NCBI GenBank assembly: GCA_016210805.1
Contig: JACQTL010000132.1
Location: 1 to 10,375, forward strand
DNA from: Actinomycetota bacterium
Lineage (GTDB): Bacteria > Actinomycetota > UBA4738 > G016210805
Length of the DNA: 10,375 nucleotides
Direction of reading: 5' to 3'
The notes beneath the pieces are model-generated. The model had not been told where the DNA came from. It did not search any database and saw only the letters and a list, made by a program, of their open reading frames with translations. The position numbers and the translations under genes were made by a program. Below are positions 6,573-10,375 of this stretch, piece after piece. The first letter of the stretch is position 1, and each line of letters opens with the position of its first letter.

Positions 6573-7696
6573 ATGTCCCTCCGCCTTCACGACGAGACCA
6601 CGGGCGCTCTCCGCCAGGTCGAGCTGCGGCCCCGGATGGGCGTCTACGTATGTGGCATAACCCCCTACGACTCCGCCCACCTCGGGCACGCCTTCACCTA
6701 CGTGCAGTTCGACGTGCTGGTCAGGTACCTCCGTCACCTTGGCGCCGACGTCGTCCACGTCCAGAACGTGACCGACGTGGACGACGACATCCTCCGGGTG
6801 GCCCGGGAGCGAGGCGTCGAGCACGGGAAGCTGGCCCGTTCGGAGAACGAGTCCTTCCGGGCGGCCATGGACGCGCTCGGGGTCCTCCGGCCCACGGAGG
6901 AGCCCTGGGCCAGCTCCTACGTCCCGGACATGATCGAGGACGTGAGGGCCCTGCTCGACGCCGGGGTGGCGTACCGGCGGGGCGGGGCCGTGTACTTCCG
7001 GGTCGGCGCCGACCCGATGTACGGGAGGCTCTCCCAGCTCGACCGGGAGGAGATGATCCGCCTGGCCGCCGAGCGGGGCGGCCGCCCGGACGACCCCCTG
7101 AAGGACGATCCACTGGACTTCGTGCTCTGGCAGCCTTCCGAGGAGGGCGATCCCGTGTGGGAGAGCCCGTGGGGGCCCGGGCGGCCGGGCTGGCACATCG
7201 AGTGCTCCACGATGGCCCGGCGGATCATCGGGGTCCCCGTGGACGTCCACGGCGGCGGGGTGGACCTGTCTTCCCCCACCACGAGTCCGAGATGGCCCAG
7301 GCCGAGCACGTCCCCGGCGGGGCCCCCTTCGCCCTGCACTGGATGCACGTGGCCATGGTCGACCAGGCCGGCGAGAAGATGAGCAAGTCCGGCGGCAACC
7401 TCACCTTCGTCGGCGACCTCCTGGACCGGTACCCGGCCGCCGAAATCCGCCGGTTCCTCCTCTCGCACCACTACCGGGAGCCCTGGGAGTTTCGGGAGCC
7501 GGAGCTCGCCGAGGCCGCCCGGTCGGAGGAGCCGGCCCCGGTGGTCCCGCCCGGCCGCCTCCGCGAGGAGTTCTTCGCCGCCCTGGACCACGACCTCGAC
7601 ACCCCCGCCGCCCTGCGGATCCTCGACCTGGCCCGCGAGGCCCCGAGAACCGAGGACCTCGTGGAGGAGGCCGAGCGGATCCTGGGACTGGAGTGA
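6573..7696 (+). pseudogene. mshC: MshC-like cysteine ligase / class I cysteinyl-tRNA synthetase paralogue, interrupted by a one-base frameshift
   Basis: The family activates cysteine with ATP and transfers it either to GlcN-inositol (mycothiol synthesis, MshC) or to tRNA-Cys (CysS). The first frame carries VYVCGITPYD (zinc ligand C27), the HLGH signature (36-39), VQNVTDVDDDIL, DPLDFVLWQ and GPGRPGWHIECS (C211). At DL (codon 7266-7268) the frame breaks. The adjacent frame resumes with FPHHESEMAQAE, GEKMSKSGGN (KMSKS) and LLSHHYREPWEF, and ends at TGA 7694-7696. Restoring one base gives about 374 residues with the zinc set C27, C211, H236 and E240 at the spacing of CysS and MshC. GITPYD and GPGRPGWHIEC are MshC-like, whereas HHESE with Glu is CysS-like, so the acceptor is uncertain. 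The C-terminus is short, without the CysS anticodon-binding domain. ATG 6567 is an alternative start. With every motif intact, a sequencing error or very recent mutation is more likely than an old pseudogene. Confidence 0.85.
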
Positions 7697-8026
7697 GGGC
7701 GCGCGACGCGCCTCGAGGCAGTACAGGCTCTTGATCACTCCGGCACCTGGACTCAGGTCGGGCCGTCCAACGGCAGTGACCCCGCCTTCGGGAAGGGATA
7801 CGCGAGGGGAGAAACCGGTCGGTACGGGGGCACCGCCACCGGGGCCCTGGATCATCACAAGTCGCTGAAGTTCAAGACGTGTGAGAGTTGCTCGAATCTC
7901 TGGGATCCATGGAACGAGAACATCGTCGACTGGGACACGATCTCCAACTGGCACCGGAAGTGGATCTCGGATACGGCCTATTGCACCGTAAAGGACGGGA
8001 CCAACAACGACTGCCCATCGCCGTAG
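7697..8026 (+). pseudogene. Start-less coding tail of an unidentified secreted-type protein
   Basis: This stretch is open for 109 codons, from just after the MshC-like stop to TAG 8024-8026, and contains no in-frame ATG, GTG or TTG (only CTG at 7847 and 7865). Protein-like composition argues that it was coding. It has six tryptophans and four cysteines, with segments such as ALDHHKSLKFKTCESC, LWDPWNENIVDWDTISNW and TAYCTVKDGTNNDC. About one codon in five ends in A or T, clearly more than in the transporter genes. The TAG abuts the Shine-Dalgarno of the lipoprotein gene, 15 bases before that start, as in an operon. I read it as the 3' remnant of a gene whose front part has been lost, and I do not recognise the family. 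The Cys/Trp-rich, Asn-rich character would suit an exported domain. It could also be non-coding sequence open by chance. Confidence 0.5.
7698..7712 (+). other. Short GC hairpin just after the MshC-like stop codon
   Basis: GGCGCG (7698-7703), a CGA loop and CGCGCC (7707-7712) form a perfect 6-bp stem immediately after the TGA. No T-run follows, so it is not a standard intrinsic terminator. It could still weaken transcription into the next region or mark the junction where foreign sequence begins. Confidence 0.4.
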
Positions 8027-8041
8027 GGAGGAGCGGTCAAG

Positions 8042-8638
8042 ATGAACCGGCGAGCGGTCCAAGCCGCGGTGGTGCTCTCGTCTCTCGTTGTCGTCGCCTG
8101 TGGAAGGCGCGGCGACGTGGGGTCCCGTCCTCCAGCCGACGCGGGGAACGGGGCTCCTTCTGTCGATTGGTCCAACCCCATAGGAGGCATCCCGGTCGAC
8201 ACGGCGGCGGAAGCGCAGGGATACGTCGCGTTCGCGGTCCGGGTTCCGGAGGGCGTCGGAACGGTGCGCGAGATACTCGTTTCGTCCCCGGAGGAGGTTT
8301 CTCGAGAGAGCCGAGGGGTCGCTTTCCTGATGGATCATCCGTCCCTGGGGTTAGTGGTCGTCATCGAGCACTTCCCCGACGTCCCCGTAGAGGACTACGA
8401 GGCGGCGGCCCAGCGCGTCGCGGACGCGGACGACCCCGGGACGGAGGACGGTACGGGCCGCGTCACCACTGTTCGGGGAGGTAAGCCTGCGTTGGTGACG
8501 GTCTCACCAGACGGAAGCCGGAGCACGATCTTCTGGCTGGAGGACGGGGTCGAGTTCGTCGTCCGGGGGCCCGACCTGAACGAGTCCGAGGCGCTCGGCG
8601 TGATCGAGAGCCTGGAGCTTTCCCCGGTGGCCGCCTGA
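8042..8638 (+). CDS. Small secreted lipoprotein with a DUF4367-like C-terminal segment
   Basis: The ATG follows GGGAGGAG at 8026-8033 with 8 bases of spacing. The N-terminus is a lipoprotein signal: MNRR, a hydrophobic run, then VVVAC with C20 as the modified cysteine. The mature 178 residues begin with a polar linker. A beta-rich domain follows (YVAFAVRVPEGVGTVREILV, VAFLMDHP, LGLVVVIEHFPDVP). The ending STIFWLEDGVEFVVRGPDLNESEALGVIESLEL resembles the C-terminal pattern of DUF4367-type and anti-sigma-factor-associated extracytoplasmic domains; this similarity is from memory. Codon use stands out: a TTA at 8351 and several ATA, GTT and TCT codons, which are rare in the neighbouring genes. That suggests recent acquisition together with the start-less tail upstream. 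Function unknown; an accessory or protective surface lipoprotein is possible. Confidence 0.85.
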   Translation: MNRRAVQAAVVLSSLVVVACGRRGDVGSRPPADAGNGAPSVDWSNPIGGIPVDTAAEAQGYVAFAVRVPEGVGTVREILVSSPEEVSRESRGVAFLMDHPSLGLVVVIEHFPDVPVEDYEAAAQRVADADDPGTEDGTGRVTTVRGGKPALVTVSPDGSRSTIFWLEDGVEFVVRGPDLNESEALGVIESLELSPVAA

Positions 8639-8660
8639 CACCGACCCCGGCGACCCTTGG

Positions 8661-9266
8661 CTACACGGGCCGGAGGCGGGCTGCCCGCTCGGGGAGGACC
8701 TCGTCGATCAGGCCGTAGGCCAGGGCCTCCTCGGCCGAGAACCAGCGGTCGCGGTCGGTGTCCTCCCTGATCCGCTCGACGGGCTGGCCGGTCCGCTCGG
8801 CCAGGATCTCGTCGATCCGCCGGCGGAGGTGGAGGAACTCCCGGGCCTGGATCTCCACGTCGATCGCCGAGCCCTGCACCCCTCCGTGGGGCTGGTGGAG
8901 GAGGATCCGGGAGTTCGCCGTGGCCTGCCGGCGCCCGGTTCCCGTGGCCAGGACCACCGCCGCTCCCGACGCGGCCAGGCCCAGGCACCGGGTGTGGACC
9001 GTGGAGTCGAGGGTCTGGATCGTGTCGTGGACCACGAACAGCCCGGTCACCTCGCCGCCCGGCGAGTCGATCATCAGGGTGACGTCCTCCACCGCCCGGG
9101 CGTCCAGGGCGAGCAGCTGGGCGGCCACGTCGTCGGCCAGGCCGTCCTTGATCTCGCCCCGGAGGAACACGATCCGGCGGTCGAACAGCGCGCCGTAGGT
9201 GAGCTGGGCGAGGGACGGCCGGTCGTGCTCCCCCGGGTGGGGCGGAGGGTCCCCGGGACCGATCAT
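8661..9266 (-). CDS. clpP: ClpP-family serine protease subunit
   Basis: A self-assembling serine peptidase that normally works with a Clp ATPase to degrade proteins in the cytoplasm. The 201 residues contain a full catalytic triad: S100 in GLAASGAAV, H124 in ILLHQP and D173 in DTDRDRW. The His-Asp spacing (49) equals that of E. coli ClpP. The oxyanion-side MIDSPGGEV and the terminal SAEEALAYGLIDEVLPE are also standard. The nucleophile context is AASGAA instead of ASMGA, typical of a divergent paralogue rather than the main housekeeping subunit. The ATG at 9266 overlaps the stop of the upstream SDR gene (ATGA at 9263-9266 on the minus strand), so the two are translationally coupled. No ClpX, ClpC or trigger factor gene lies nearby, unlike many main clpP loci. 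The gap to the convergent lipoprotein gene is 22 bases with no clear terminator. Confidence 0.93.
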   Translation of the reverse strand: MIGPGDPPPHPGEHDRPSLAQLTYGALFDRRIVFLRGEIKDGLADDVAAQLLALDARAVEDVTLMIDSPGGEVTGLFVVHDTIQTLDSTVHTRCLGLAASGAAVVLATGTGRRQATANSRILLHQPHGGVQGSAIDVEIQAREFLHLRRRIDEILAERTGQPVERIREDTDRDRWFSAEEALAYGLIDEVLPERAARLRPV

Positions 9267-10258
9267 CGCCGCCCCCTCGCGCCCCAGGCCTCCAGCACGG
9301 CCCGCTCCTTCGCCGGGTCCAGGCCCGCCTCCACGGATCGGTCCGGGGGGAGCGTGGCCTCCCAGGCCAGGGTGTCCCGGATCGTGTCCTCGATCGGCCG
9401 GAAGGCGAGCCCGGCGGCCACCGCGCGGGACACGTCGGCGCGGTGCAGCCCGGCGTCGTCCACCCCGGGGAGCCAGAGGGGAAGCTCGCTCCACGGCTCC
9501 ACCCCGGCCTCGAGGATCGCGTCCGGATCCACCCACGTGAACCGGGCGTCCGAGCCGGCCACCTCCCGGCAGGCCGACAGCAGCCGCTCGAAGGTGAGCT
9601 CCTCGGCCGGGCCGGTGGCGTTGAACGTCCCGGCCAGGCCGGCCTCCACCGAGCGGAGCATCCACGCGGCCAGGTCGCGAGCGTCGATCAGCTGCACGGG
9701 CTGGTCGGGCGGCGCCGGAGCGAGGACCTCGCCCCCGGCCGCGACCCGCCGGGGCCAGTACGTGAACCGGTCGGTGGGGTCGTGGGGTCCCACCATCAGG
9801 CCGGAGCGGACCACCAGGGCCCGGCCCGGGAACGCCTGCTCGACCTCCCGCTCGCACAGGGCCTTCAGAGGGCCGTAGGTCTCCCCGGTGATCTCCTCGA
9901 CCGTGGGGTCTTCGAGGGTCCCCACCGGCGAGCCCTCGGTAGGGCCCGTACGGAACCCCGCGTACACCGAGATCGAGGACACGAAGGTGTAGTGGCCGGC
10001 CCTGCCGGCCAGGGCCCGGGCCGAGGTCCGGACCACCCGGGGCACGTAGCCGCACATGTCCACCACGGCGTCGAACGTCCGGCCGTCCAGGGCTCCGAGA
10101 TCCCCGTCCCGGTCGCCCAGGACGTGCTCGGCCTCGGGGAACAGGTCGGAACCCGTCTTCCCTCTGTGGAAGAGGGTCACGGCATGCCCGGCGACGAGCG
10201 CCGCCTCGGTGAGGTGGCGACCGGTGAATCGCGTTCCGCCGATGATCAGGACGTCCAA
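9263..10258 (-). CDS. Extended SDR-family NAD(P)-dependent epimerase/reductase-like protein
   Basis: The protein has an N-terminal Rossmann fold with VLIIGGTRFTGRHL (GGTRFTG at residues 7-13), an acidic/aromatic second strand (AVTLFHRG), and VSSISVYAG around S94-Y99. The active-site pair is Y128-x3-K132 in TYGPLK, and VVRSGLMVGPHDPTDRF is typical of extended SDR epimerases and reductases. The C-terminal half carries VQLIDARDLAAWM and TFNATGP, conserved in the NAD-dependent epimerase/dehydratase group. The start is taken as TTG at 10258. It aligns the protein directly before the Rossmann strand and has GGGAGGG (10263-10269) four bases upstream. The ATG at 10312 would add 18 polar residues, has no ribosome site and lies inside an inverted repeat. 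The gene is coupled to clpP by an ATGA overlap. The substrate (sugar nucleotide or other) is not deducible. Confidence 0.92.
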   Translation of the reverse strand: MDVLIIGGTRFTGRHLTEAALVAGHAVTLFHRGKTGSDLFPEAEHVLGDRDGDLGALDGRTFDAVVDMCGYVPRVVRTSARALAGRAGHYTFVSSISVYAGFRTGPTEGSPVGTLEDPTVEEITGETYGPLKALCEREVEQAFPGRALVVRSGLMVGPHDPTDRFTYWPRRVAAGGEVLAPAPPDQPVQLIDARDLAAWMLRSVEAGLAGTFNATGPAEELTFERLLSACREVAGSDARFTWVDPDAILEAGVEPWSELPLWLPGVDDAGLHRADVSRAVAAGLAFRPIEDTIRDTLAWEATLPPDRSVEAGLDPAKERAVLEAWGARGRR

Positions 10259-10262
10259 GCAG

Positions 10263-10269
10263 CCCTCCC
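10263..10269 (-). promoter_or_regulatory. Ribosome binding site fixing the TTG start of the SDR gene
   Basis: GGGAGGG on the minus strand lies 4-5 bases before TTG 10258. It is the only good purine-rich site upstream and supports the TTG over the upstream ATG at 10312. Confidence 0.7.
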
Positions 10270-10302
10270 GCTCTCCCGGTTCCCGGTGCGCCGGCTCGGG
10301 GC

Positions 10303-10308
10303 TATCAT
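10303..10308 (+). promoter_or_regulatory. Possible -10 box (TATCAT) for a divergent plus-strand gene
   Basis: TATCAT matches TANNNT and ends 6 bases before GTG 10315, the leaderless spacing also seen before the MshC-like gene. The -35 region (TTCCCG near 10280) is poor. Confidence 0.3.
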
Positions 10309-10324
10309 GCAACCGTGAGGTTGC
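10309..10324. promoter_or_regulatory. Inverted repeat 1, putative operator (GCAACC-GTGA-GGTTGC)
   Basis: A perfect 6+6 bp dyad with a 4-bp centre. It shares both arms with the second dyad at 10352-10367. It covers the predicted start point of the SDR operon and the GTG of a possible plus-strand gene. The size and symmetry suit a dimeric helix-turn-helix regulator such as a TetR-type protein (inference). Confidence 0.6.
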
Positions 10325-10375
10325 TCATCCTACCGGGCCCCGGGCCTCCACGCAACCGTTGGGTTGCGGGTTCGC
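10315..10375 (+). CDS. Possible start of a divergently transcribed gene, cut by the window end
   Basis: GTG 10315 opens a frame that stays open to the window end (VRLLILPGPGPPRNRWVAGS). The start is hydrophobic after a basic residue, as in many real proteins, and a TATCAT box lies 6 bases upstream, so the message would be leaderless. Only 20 residues are visible and dyad 1 overlaps the start codon, so the frame may instead be chance and the region purely regulatory. No family can be named. Confidence 0.3.
   Translation, partial: MRLLILPGPGPPRNRWVAGS
10327..10355 (-). promoter_or_regulatory. Candidate promoter for the SDR-clpP operon
   Basis: On the minus strand TTGCGT (plus 10350-10355) and TAGGAT (plus 10327-10332) are separated by 17 bases, the optimal spacing for a primary sigma factor. 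The predicted transcription start is near 10320, giving a leader of about 60 bases to the TTG. The -35 overlaps the distal inverted repeat and the start point falls inside the proximal one, so this promoter could be repressed by whatever binds them. The -35 matches TTGACA at only three of six positions. Confidence 0.45.
10351..10368. promoter_or_regulatory. Inverted repeat 2, putative operator (CGCAACC-GTTG-GGTTGCG)
   Basis: A perfect 7+7 bp dyad with a 4-bp centre and the same GCAACC/GGTTGC arms as dyad 1. The dyad centres are 43 bp apart, about four helical turns, so bound dimers would lie on the same face of the DNA. It overlaps the candidate -35 of the SDR-clpP promoter. Confidence 0.6.

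Noticed and set aside
6917..8338. A 473-codon minus-strand frame spanning the ligase end and the region after it
   Set aside because: It is antisense to the ligase motifs and to the lipoprotein gene, has no ribosome site of note and no recognisable domain.
7888..8484. A plus-strand frame of 198 codons from TTG 7888
   Set aside because: It is a shadow of the lipoprotein gene in another frame, Arg/Gly-rich and without a ribosome site. The lipoprotein frame has a signal peptide and lipobox.
8639..8660. Terminator between the convergent lipoprotein and clpP genes
   Set aside because: Only 22 bases, with no stable hairpin followed by a T-run on either strand.
9267..10055. An N-terminal extension that would make the ClpP protein 464 residues
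   Set aside because: The extension is the SDR gene read out of frame. ATG 9266 gives a normal ClpP length and couples to the SDR stop.
10259..10312. ATG 10312 as start of the SDR protein
   Set aside because: It would add 18 polar residues before the Rossmann strand, lacks a ribosome site and lies in an inverted repeat, whereas TTG 10258 has GGGAGGG upstream.

Overview
The window is GC-rich DNA (around 70 percent by eye) with Shine-Dalgarno-led genes, GTG and TTG starts, ATGA stop/start overlaps and TANNNT -10 boxes next to start codons. Together with a gene of the mycothiol-ligase (MshC)/cysteinyl-tRNA synthetase type, this points to an actinomycetal genome, probably a deep-branching or uncultured lineage. 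The species cannot be named from the sequence.

Left part (3-5963, + strand): one tightly packed operon for a HAAT-family (branched-chain amino acid type) ABC importer. It begins with the 3' end of a surface protein that has a DNRLRE-like beta domain, a Gly/Ser/Thr-rich linker and a C-terminal membrane anchor. A substrate-binding lipoprotein with an unusually long Gly-rich linker follows. Then come two permeases (LivH and LivM types) and two ATPases (LivG and LivF types). Gaps are 4-16 bases or the genes overlap, so the whole set is probably co-transcribed. The transported substrate cannot be read from sequence.

Middle part: a convergent minus-strand gene (5942-6475) overlaps the livF end by 22 bases. 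It encodes a two-TM protein with a Y-H-x3-C...C-x-x-C zinc-site-like tail. Divergent from it is an MshC/CysS-like ligase (6573-7696) with all its catalytic motifs, broken by one missing base near 7268. Next, a 109-codon open frame without a start codon (7697-8026) leads straight into a small lipoprotein gene (8042-8638). Both use more A/T-ending codons than their neighbours, and they look like the surviving end of a foreign or degraded operon.

Right part (8661-10258, - strand): a two-gene unit encodes an extended SDR epimerase-like protein and a ClpP-family serine protease, coupled by an ATGA overlap. Upstream of it, at 10309-10368, are two near-identical 16-bp inverted repeats 43 bp apart. 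They flank and overlap a plausible promoter for this unit, and the first also overlaps the possible start of a divergent plus-strand gene cut off by the window end. No rRNA, tRNA, CRISPR array, insertion sequence or phage gene was recognised.
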